Assembly (NCBI GenBank): GCA_021613375.1
Contig: CM038727.1
Coordinates: forward strand, 4,022,587 to 4,086,586
Direction: 5' to 3'
Length of the DNA: 64,000 bases
Source: Megaleporinus macrocephalus
Lineage: Eukaryota > Chordata > Actinopteri > Characiformes > Anostomidae
Positions within the stretch are counted from its first letter, which is position 1, and each line of letters starts with the position of its first letter. This document shows, one piece after another, positions 53,065 to 61,988 of the stretch. Position numbers and translations under genes: made by a program. The notes under the pieces are model-generated. The model had not been told where the DNA came from. It did no database searches and saw only the letters and a program-made list of their open reading frames with translations.

Positions 53065-53340
53065 GCTCTACACTCAAAAAAAAGATGGTTCTTCAAGGGT
53101 TCTTTAGTAGAGAGAGTGGTTCTATATAGTACTGTGAACACTTAAAGAACAGGTTGCATGCTTAAATGGTTCTTTGCATGGAGAGGATGGGGAATGTGTT
53201 GGTATATAGTACCAACCAGGGTTCTTTTAGTGTTACAGTGTCAAGCCTGGTGCCAAACAGAACCATATATATCACTCCGTCTCAGTTCCCCATGCAACGA
53301 ACCCTTTAAGCACTTGTTCTGTGAGTGTGGCCCACTTTCT
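53065..53340. repeat. GAACC-rich repeat copy
   Basis: Words such as AAGATGGTTCTTCAAGGGTT, GGTTCTTTGCATGGAGAGGA and GTTCCCCATGCAACGAACCC place this with the 26.3-28.1 kb repeat family. Confidence 0.75.
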
Positions 53341-53966
53341 AGTTTTTAAAAGTATACTTTTAGGTACACTCTAAGTGTAAGAGTAGTAAACCAAGTATAA
53401 AACTAGTTTACATCTTTTGTACTGCAACTACACTAAAAGTAAAATTAAGGGTTTACTGTTAGTTTACTAGCTTGTAAGTTTTCTTTAAGTGAACTTAATA
53501 TTTATAATTTATTGCTTATATTATTGTTGTACTTTAAAGTTTATAACTAGGTTTAAGATTTATTTTTCTACTTAAAATAGAACTTAACAATGTTTACTTA
53601 CTCACCAGTGGACACACGTAAAATAAACCAGACACACTCAGATTAAGAAACATATTTGTATTTATTTATCTTTATAAATCAAATTTAACATTTTTACATT
53701 TTTAATATTGTACTGAATGTGATTTTGTGCAGAGCAAGAATACTTACTTCTACTATCTCAATCAAAATATTAAGTACAAGTAAAGACCAAATATACTTAG
53801 ACTGTTCTATACTTGTCAGTAGAACCCCAGCATACTTAAGTATAACTGTGTTTAGTATATCACTGAGAAGTACATAAAAAAGTATACTGAAAGCATACTC
53901 ACTTCCTTTTAGTTTAAAATAAGTAAACTAATGGTACACTTGAATAAACTTCTTTTTTTGTAAGGG
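53340..53966 (+). mobile_element. Second copy of the GTAAGGG-ended element
   Basis: Co-linear with 11800-12538. Shared words include AAACATATTTGTATT, GTATATCACTGAGAAGTA and CTCACTTCCTTTTAGTTTAA, ending TTTGTAAGGG. The 5' end is missing or diverged. Confidence 0.75.
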
Positions 53967-54830
53967 ATAGCCAGTGAGATGGAGCCATTTCCATGCATAG
54001 AGCACTTCAAGCATGCAAACATGTTTTGAGTGTTCCTCGCTCTTAAGAACCCTTGGAGAACCATCTTTTAACCAACTTAGAGAACCAACTTCTAAGAGTG
54101 TAAGAATTCCAGCCTGAGCCTGATCCTGAGAGACGCTGCAGACGTAGTGAAGACGCATCACCTGTCTCCGATGGGGAAAGGTGTTCCAGCAGTTGGTCAG
54201 CTATCATCTCCCAAATAAGCTTTTACCTGTGTTGCTGTAGCGATTGCAGCCAATCGCAGTAGCTCCCCTCGGTTCTTCAGTGAAGTGGTGCTCAGTCTGG
54301 ATGCCGCTGTCGACCTCCTGATGGCCTGTGTTGCAGTGGAGGTCTAGGAAGATCTATATTTAGTCATATAGTCATTCATTTGAAGTGTCTCCTCAGCGTT
54401 GAAGTGCTCTGAGGATCTGCCTACATGAACACAGCGCGTTCTCCCCGAGGACCCAGCTGGAGATCATTAGCAGTGAGGAGCTCTCGCAGGACCATTAACA
54501 TGCTGGGAGGAAATCTTCTAGAAGGCCTTTTGGACTGTTTACCATGTTTTTTATTTGTCTAGCTCTACGTCAGTGTTATTGCTCCAGTGCAAAGTTTCAG
54601 ATATTCAGCTTTGATCTTCTAGATTTTCTACTATTTCTGGTCTTGTTTGTGCCCTCAGAGTTAAGACTGGACATTTACTACGTGAGAAACTTTGAAGGAA
54701 CACTTTTAGGAGATATATAACATGCAGTACAGTTGAAAAGTTTGGAGTCACAGTATATACATATATATAATAGTTTCCTGAAGGGTCTGCAGGATGGTTG
54801 TGCAGCTTAAGCAGTGTGAGAAACGAGGGA
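53967..54830. other. Intergenic or 3' UTR, no gene seen
   Basis: No exon or clear repeat beyond another short GAACC-like stretch at 54040-54100. It could be part of a long pxdc1 3' UTR. Confidence 0.4.
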
Positions 54831-55180
54831 TGAAGAAACAACAAGTAGAGGAGTGCAGGTCAGTGTGTTTGGGGACCTGTCCTGAGTCTGTAGAGGCTGT
54901 TTGGAGGCTGTAGGTTAAATTAAACCCTGATGTTCAGGTGTGCTCGAAAATGAATGGGACTCTATGGGGGGAAAAAAGAGGGATGGAAAAAAACAACAAA
55001 CAGACGAGTGCGGGTCGAAGCAACACTGCGGTCGTGGTCGGGGGTGTGCCCTGAGTCAGTGTATCCAAAACAGTGTCCATCGGTTGAGCAGAAGTTTAGT
55101 AGATTGGCGTGCACTTTTCCATCCTATTCATTCTCTATGGGAAAAATTCTGGAACAAATTTGTCGATTTCTTGAATCCGT
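54830..55180 (+). repeat. Single 164-bp unit plus junction segment
   Basis: AGTAGAGGAGTGCAGGTCAG, TTTGGAGGCTGTAGGTTAAA and AATGAATGGGACTCTATGGG match one unit of the 28.6-kb satellite. The following GACGAGTGCGGGTCGAAGCA and AGATTGGCGTGCACTTTTCC are the reverse complement of the junction at 29800-29960. Confidence 0.85.
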
Positions 55181-55249
55181 GCATCCGATCAAAAAGCTGT
55201 GCACAGGCCTGAATCACACAATCAGACCCGACGATCTGGAGACAGAACG

Positions 55250-56000
55250 GTGCTCATATTTTTAAAACTATGCTTTGCAATACACATTTATAATAATTTG
55301 AGTGATACGTATACAGTATTAATTGGGGTGGGAATCACTGAAGGCCCTACGATACAATATTATTGCGATACGTAAGTCACGATATTATATTATCGCGGTT
55401 ATGCGATATGCTTAATCATATTTTGCAAAACATTTAAATTTATTACTTAAGTTATTAACGGAAAACTGTTATAGTCACATAGGAGTTAATGCAGTCTGGT
55501 TTATTAGCAATTTACAAAATAAAATATTCATACTTGGTGTATCACAATTTCTGTGTAAAGGTTTGAGGCATTTGGGGACGTTATTATATTTAAAAAGCTA
55601 TTATTTCCAGACAGGAAGCTTTTATTTACTCAGTAAACACTGTATTATTTAAATATTAATCAGTATTAATAGAGTAAGTAGTGCTTTTCCATACGTCAGT
55701 GTGTTTATTTAACCCTTTCCAATCTTCTAAACAACCCAGTATTATTTACAGTTCTCATCTAATACCTGCTTTGACTGCTCAGTACTTCATTAAGCTAAAT
55801 CAAGATTTGCTGCTGAAGGAACTGAACACATTCATACAATGTCTGGGGCGTCCAGGAGAAATCTGGAACTACACTACTCTAGTTCTTCAAACTGGAGCTC
55901 AAGATCTGATCTACTTCTCTCACAATCACATATTCATGTTACTTTGTATTGTATGTATGATTATTTACATCTGTTCTAATCAGATCTGCTCTTCTTACTG
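55250..56000. repeat. Dispersed repeat, copy B (inverted relative to copy A)
   Basis: Reverse complement of 47155-47900. Shared words include TGGGGTGGGAATCACTGAAG, TTATTTCCAGACAGGAAGCT and AATGTCTGGGGCGTCCAGGA. It contains only one copy of the 51-bp segment that is amplified in copy A. Confidence 0.85.
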
Positions 56001-56124
56001 GTCAATGTAGAGTTATTGATCAGCTTTTAACTTTTTTAACTTTTAAACTATCAGCTCGGGTGCCTCAGACTTTTACATAGTAGTGTATTCAGTAATAGTA
56101 TTATTATAAGTATTATTAAATTAC

Positions 56125-56129
<5 letters not shown>

Positions 56130-56206
<77 letters not shown>

Positions 56207-56207
56207 T
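56130..56207. repeat. (TA)n microsatellite with poly-T
   Basis: A TA run of about 58 bp followed by about 19 T. Confidence 0.95.
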
Positions 56208-57185
56208 GTGATACAGTGGTCACGATTCAATTCAAGCAAAGTGATATATTGTATTATTTCTAATCCTACTATTAAAACACGCCACTATATGAACAGGTTT
56301 TTAAGCACAACACACAATGATTCACTGTCTGCCAGAAAAAGTGTATCAATACTGTGTTTTTGAGTATCGATACAGTATCATGAAACATAATATCCCGATA
56401 TTCGATATTTTCGACTATATATATATATATACACATATAATAGCTTTCTGTGAGGGAGCTGTTAGAGGTGGACGTCTGGTTCCATTCACCACCACTGTAA
56501 ACAGGTCTGACTGTATCTAGAGTGTTTCACACCGAAGTTTGCTGAAATTTGTAAAAAATTGGTGGACGTCCCCTGTAAGCTTGTATTATATGTATACAAT
56601 GAACAAAAACAACATTAATTTAAAGAGGCAGGTGTTAATATCACAGCTACAATTCCAACTGTGACTCCAGACTTTCCAGTGGTACGTGTCCCGTCTGAGG
56701 CTTCACGGGTTCGAACCAGTTCTTCTCTGATTGGGTCACGTGATAGTGGCCTGATCAGATTCATTGATAGTTTATAGGTTGCAGAGTTATCCATACAGTG
56801 TATTCAGAGTGGCTCAGGAACGGTGCAGGGTGATGGGGGGGGCGTCTCTCTCGCCCCGTCCCGCTTCCAGTCTACTTAGTAACGCAGTCATGCTCGCTCG
56901 GCTGGCCGTGAGAACGTTCTGCTCTCTTTTACAGCCGCGCTGTCAAACTGTGATCCCGCCTTACTCAGCGCCGGCGCTCCAGACAGAGGGATAACTCCAG
57001 CGCGTAGGAATATTAGTGGAAACTGAGCAAGACTGAAGTGCAAGCGCAGCACTGAGGGGGCTTTTACCCCCCCGGCTTTATTATTCATGATCCCAGCAGA
57101 CTCGGCCATCTACTAATCACGTCTAGAGAGGAGCCAAACATTCCTGTGTGGCTCTGGGGTCCTGTTGCCAGGCCTATAAACAGTG
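56208..57185. other. Intergenic, mixed repeat fragments
   Basis: GGTGGACGTCTGGTTCCATT at about 56465 and AATTGGTGGACGTCCCC at about 56555 belong to the MITE family seen at 62.5-63.2 kb. The block 56660-57180 is repeat-free and contains an isolated GGGTTCGAACC box at about 56708. No exon recognised. Confidence 0.45.
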
Positions 57186-57187
57186 CA

Positions 57188-57188
<1 letters not shown>

Positions 57189-57228
<40 letters not shown>

Positions 57229-57270
57229 ACACTCTCTTTCTCTCTCTGTACCACTGCTCAACCTCTCTCT

Positions 57271-57331
<61 letters not shown>

Positions 57332-57457
57332 CCACTGCTCAACCTCTCTCTCTCTCTCACTCTCTCTCTCTCTCTCTCCCTCTCTCTCTCTGTACCACTG
57401 CTCAACCTCTCTCTCTCCCTCTCCCTCTCTCTCTCTCTCTCTCTGTACCACTGCTCG

Positions 57458-57497
<40 letters not shown>

Positions 57498-57525
57498 CTC
57501 TCTTTCTCTGTACCACTGCTCAACC

Positions 57526-57573
<48 letters not shown>

Positions 57574-57979
57574 CCACTGCTCAACCTCTCTCTCTCCCTC
57601 TCCCTCTCTCTCTCTCTGTACCACTGCTCAACCTCTCTCTCTCCCTCTCCCTCTCCCTCTCTCTCTCTCTGTACCACTGCTCAACCTCTCTCTCTCCCTC
57701 TTTATCTCTCTCTCTCTCTCTCTCTCTGTACCACTGCTCAACCTCTCTCTCTCTCTCTCTTTCTCTCTCACACACACTCTCTTTCTCTGTACCACTGCTC
57801 AACCTCTCTCTCTCCCTCTCCCTCTCTCTCTCTCTGTACCACTGCTCAACCTCTCTCTCTCCCTCTCCCTCTCCCTCTCTCTCTCTCTGTACCACTGCTC
57901 AACCTCTCTCTCTCCCTCTTTATCTCTCTCTCTCTCTCTCTCTCTGTACCACTGCTCAACCTCTCTCTCTCCCTCTTTA

Positions 57980-58015
<36 letters not shown>

Positions 58016-58016
58016 A
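57189..58016. repeat. (CT)n array with GTACCACTGCTCAACC spacers
   Basis: CT-rich blocks (CTCTCTCT, CCCTCTCC, TTTATCTC) alternate with about 13 copies of GTACCACTGCTCAACC. A block of about 218 bp is duplicated (57.63-57.74 kb and 57.85-57.95 kb). Long ORFs on both strands (LSLSLS and RERERE) are artefacts. Confidence 0.96.
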
Positions 58017-58280
58017 GCTGACGGTACAGTTTACTGAGCTTCACTTAAACTGCGTGTGCTTAAACCGAGTGATCAGCTGAAACCAAGTCGTCGTTCAATT
58101 TAAGCTCTCAAGTTACAGAACCCTCTCAGTTTGAGTGGCCTCTGGAGGCCCTGCCTGCCTCGTTCGCTTGGGTTCTTCTTAAAGACGGTTCTTCCAGGGT
58201 ATGCTTCTTTGAAAGCTGGAGAAGTTCTACACAGCACCATGAGGGGTTGTTATAAGGTTGCTTTTCAGGAAAGGTTTCCA
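58017..58280. other. Intergenic, short unique stretch
   Basis: Includes a few GGTTCTT words of the GAACC family. No exon recognised. Confidence 0.45.
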
Positions 58281-58284
58281 TAAA

Positions 58285-58678
58285 CACAGTCGAGTCACAT
58301 GATCATGATGTCCCGAGTGACCGCCGTGTGCAGCTAGATGGACTGGGAGACTCAATAAGGGTCTGGTAGGTGGTCACAGGTATCTGGAGGTATCATGCTG
58401 ACTGCAGTGCATCCCACAGCTGCTGGAGGGAGCGTGGAGGAGGATCCGTAGAGCCAACACCACCATCCAGGTGGTTCCATAGAGATCAAGTCTGAGGAAT
58501 TAGGGGTCCAGGGTAGTACTTGGAAGTCTCGGTCAGCTCTTCCAACCAGTGTGGGACATTTTTAGTCGTGTTGTCTTGCTGGAAGATCCTATTCGCTCCA
58601 GAGAAGACAATCAGCATGTATGGTGTACCTGATCTATATGGATGGATTCAGGTGGTCATAATAATGTGACTCGACTGT
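58285..58678 (-). mobile_element. Tc1/mariner relic, inverted relative of 49132-49622
   Basis: The ends are ACAGTCGAGTCACATGATCA and the complement ending ATAATAATGTGACTCGACTG. The interior on the minus strand carries the same transposase C-terminal relic as the copy at 49.1 kb, with stops. Terminal sequences are 20 or more bp inverted repeats. Confidence 0.82.
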
Positions 58679-59689
58679 GTTCAGCACTCGTGGCTCTGTA
58701 TTGGAGGTGGCACTAATCTCATATTCCAGGAATTTCTGGAATATCATGGAATGTTGGATCATTCTTAAGTCATGGAACATCAGGCAACGTTCTCTGCAGT
58801 ATTTGTAGCTGCCGTTTATCAAAATATTAAATTGTCACTCATTTCCCGTATGGTATGAACGGTTGTTATGGTTACTTGATTTTTTTTCCACCCCATTTAA
58901 TCCCTTCCTGATCATTAGCATCCTCCAGCCACTTCAGCCAGTATGAACCGTGGCCTGTAGCTGCTAACGAAGGCCAGGAATATTTAAATTTTAATAATAA
59001 ATGTGCTAAAATGATGTTTATTTACGTCTGAATAAGAATAAATAACCCAAATTAAAAAAATATATACTATAAAAACTATAAACACAATTGATATTCAGTA
59101 TTTGTACATACCCTGCTGCACTAAATCCACATAAACTGACTAATTAGATTCTATTTAGAATGAAACATACAGCTGGTCATGGTTTCTACACTCTACTGAC
59201 CGTATACACACCATATTCAGAACATATAATATATTGTTGCTCTCCAAAAACAAACAAGTGTCTTCAAAATAGCAACTTTACAGGAGAGGCCAAAAACTGT
59301 CTTTGCTTTTAATGTAAGTCTATGGAACCGGAATTTCTTCCAAGTGATCTTGGAGCATTTCTATTGGTCCATTCATCCTGAAACGTTCACACAATGTAAA
59401 CATCAGCTCATTGGTTCAAATAATGCAGGAAACTGAAAATGGACAAAAATGGAGGTGTGTGTTTTTTTTGGACAGTGATGATGTAATATATTAGGACAAT
59501 GATATATGTGGACATATCGTCCAGCCCTGTTCTAAGTAGAACTATTGTCTTTACTGAAGAACCCTTGAAGAACCTGCTTTGACAATGTAGCTCGTACTGA
59601 CCTCAGTGATATTAAAGGGCAGTTTATTAAAGGGGAGGTACACAGAATTTGAAAGTTTTCTGCTTAGTTCTGGCACCAAGGCAGTCACA

Positions 59690-59690
<1 letters not shown>
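58679..59690. other. Intergenic, no gene seen
   Basis: AT-rich sequence without a recognisable exon. CTTTTAATGTAAGTCTATGG at about 59305 is an inverted match to TTGACTTACATTGAAAGTCA near 51570, so a shared dispersed repeat is present here. Confidence 0.45.

Positions 59691-59770
<80 letters not shown>
59691..59770. repeat. (TA)n microsatellite
   Basis: About 38 TA dinucleotides, followed by GTGGACGTCTGGTTCCATTC of the 62.5-kb MITE family. Confidence 0.97.
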
Positions 59771-59775
<5 letters not shown>

Positions 59776-60420
59776 TAGTGGACGTCTGGTTCCATTCACC
59801 ACCACTGTGATGTGTTTCAAGCTGAACCCCAGGTTCTTCAGTTACAGACCAAAGCTTTGAGATGCTGCACATTCACACCAGTGTTTTAGGGGTTAATTCT
59901 GATTCTGTTCTTATTAAACCTGAATACAGGAGATGTATTTTTCTAACTGAGGAGGAGTTTTAACGTCCGCTGTACTTCTAATTCCTGCTGCATGAACTGG
60001 TTGTAAGTCTATGCAATTCGAAGCTGCAATGCAGTGAATCCTGTGTTGTTGTTTGTTTGTTTGTTTGTCTGTGTTTGGAGCAGCGACTCAGTACTAACTG
60101 TATTAATACAGATTGCATACGTTGCCTCGTGTATTTAATGATCATTTTGAATCACATGTGATTAAAGCTCGTTTTGTAAAAGGTTTGCTGTATCTGTACG
60201 TTTACTGTCCACCACCGTCTCTGATGTCCAGTGTTCTGCAGAGCTGCTCAGCAGAGACAGAAAGAGACACACGTGTGTGATAACCAGAACCAGAACATCA
60301 TATCAGAAGTAAACACAGAGCAGCCTGTACGGTTTCTGTTCAGTAGAGTTACTGTAGGACACACAGTTTGATTGCTGTGCAACAGTGCCACCCTGTGGGC
60401 ATGACAGTAGTAGTAATTGT
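59771..60420. other. Intergenic; possible distal polyadenylation site
   Basis: Repeat-free from about 59880 to 60400. The stretch GTGATTAAAGCTCGTTTTGT at about 60158 has an ATTAAA signal followed by T/G-rich sequence. It could be the distal 3' end of pxdc1. No coding exon is recognised. Confidence 0.35.
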
Positions 60421-60422
60421 GC

Positions 60423-60426
<4 letters not shown>

Positions 60427-60468
<42 letters not shown>

Positions 60469-60484
60469 CATACACACACACACA
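60427..60484. repeat. (TA)n with short (CA)n
   Basis: TA run joined to CATACATACACACACACA, directly at the left end of MITE copy 4. Confidence 0.95.
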
Positions 60485-60996
60485 ACCGCTCAAAAGTTTA
60501 GGATCACTTTAGAATTTCATTTCATGCAATTTTCATGCAATTCACAAACAATATTGTTTATTTCACAATTAATGTAAGTGTATCAGATGATTTTTAAAGA
60601 ATAGAAATGTTTGTATTAAAGTCTATTTTTGTATAGAGGCTTATTTTACATATAGTTCTATTATCAGTAATTCTCAGTCCTCTGTCTAAATCTCCTGGTA
60701 CGACCACCAATCCAAGTTAAGGATGTTATTGGACTAATTGGTTGTTAGGACACTCTTGATCAATTGTGATCACAGCTGAAAAACATTCTACTAATAAGTG
60801 AGTATAAAAGGGAACAACATTCTAGGTTAGTTTAGTATCTGAAGATCAGCAGTTGATGGCTTGCTGACCGACTCACAATGACCAGAAAGAAACAACTTTC
60901 TTTAGAGACCCGTCAGTCCATTGTTGTGTTAAGGAAGAAGATACTCCATTAAAACCAGAACATCTCACTGTGATCCCAAACTTTTGAGCAGTAGTG
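60485..60996 (+). mobile_element. Tc1-type MITE, copy 4
   Basis: Begins ACCGCTCAAAAGTTTAGGAT, so the outer CACT of the left end is lost into the CA run. It ends with AAACTTTTGAGCAGTAGTG. The right side runs into a (TG)n/(TA)n tract. The interior is nearly the same as copies 1 and 3. Confidence 0.88.
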
Positions 60997-61019
60997 TGTG
61001 TGTGTGTGTATATATATAT

Positions 61020-61471
61020 ATAGACCCATTCCAGAAGATTAGAATATCATGGAAAAGTTGATTAATTTCCATAATTCAATTCAGTAATTCAAAAAGTTAA
61101 ACTTCCATGGATTATAGATTCAGGGCCCACAGTTTAAAAAATTTCAAGTACTTATTTCTTTATTTTACCATAATTTGGGCTTCCAGCTCATAAAACCCAC
61201 AAAAACAGCAATTCAAAAAATAGAAGTGTGGAGAAAATCAGCCCAAACTACTTCAGTTTTTGCAGAAAAAAAGAAATTTGGATCCAATCAATCAAAATAC
61301 GGTACTTTCAAAACCATATGTCTATCTTCAATACTTGGTTGGGAATCTCTTTGCTTTAATCACTGCCTCGATGCGACGTGGCATTAAGGCCATCAGCCTG
61401 TGGCAGTGTCTGGGAGTTATGGAAGCCCAGGTTTCATTGATGCTTGCTGTCAGCTCTTCTTTGTCGTTGGG

Positions 61472-61475
<4 letters not shown>
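61020..61475 (-). mobile_element. Mariner/Tc1 relic, transposase C-terminus
   Basis: The minus strand translates, with a few frame changes, to INETWASITPRHCHRLMALM followed by PRRIEAVIKAKRFPTKY. This is the C-terminal end of a Tc1/mariner transposase, followed by the element's 3' UTR. The left edge carries CCATTCCAGAAGATTAGAAT, a familiar element end. The N-terminal and catalytic parts are missing. Confidence 0.82.

Positions 61476-61511
<36 letters not shown>
61476..61511. repeat. (TA)n microsatellite
   Basis: Short TA run that truncates the transposon relic. Confidence 0.95.
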
Positions 61512-61515
<4 letters not shown>

Positions 61516-61699
61516 TAGTTTTTCAAAGTACTGTATATACCAAATACATATGAAAATCCAGAAATAACCTTACAGGTAAATCTGATATAAGAAAACTAAT
61601 ATTATTAATATTGTGACTAAACTACGGGGAAAAACAAATAAAAACAAATAAAATAAATAATAAGTAATAAAAAAAACACCAACTATAAAGTTGCATTTC

Positions 61700-61863
61700 C
61701 TCATAAACATCATATTCGCCAGGTGACGTGATGTTGTGGCCTGTTTTAGCCACGCCCCCCACAGAGGCTCGGTAAATAGCAGCGCGTCGTAAGACTTTTA
61801 TTGTGAAATATCCGCTGAACACATAACACGCATAACGTTTCTTGCTTCACAGCGATCGCAGCT
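61700..61863 (+). promoter_or_regulatory. acad11: acad11 proximal promoter and 5' UTR
   Basis: Upstream of the start codon lie a CRE-like GGTGACGTGA at about 61722 and an inverted GC box, CACGCCCCCC, at about 61752. No TATA box is obvious. The start of transcription is probably within the last 100 bp before the ATG. Confidence 0.5.
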
Positions 61864-61988
61864 ATGGAAGCGGAGACCACCGCGGTCCGGGAGCAGCACC
61901 TGTTCAGCGTCCAGAAGCTGCAGCAGCACCTGTCCGGCCGCCTACTCAGCGCTGCAGACGCGCCTGCGCTCTCAGTGCGGCAGTACAG
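61864..61988 (+). CDS. acad11: acad11 coding exon 1
   Basis: ATG in the context CGCAGCTATGG, 41 codons plus two bases, donor GTAACC at 61989. The product starts [20 protein letters not shown] and ends ALSVRQY. The AG left over joins G of exon 2 to give Arg. Residues 1-30 are less conserved than the rest. Confidence 0.92.

Noticed and set aside
56690..56725. tRNA-like B box (GGGTTCGAACC)
   Set aside because: No matching acceptor stem, A box at proper distance or anticodon arm could be built. At most it is a SINE remnant.
57085..58080. LSLSLS and RERERE ORFs of 80-310 residues
   Set aside because: Generated by the CT/GA array. No complex sequence is encoded.
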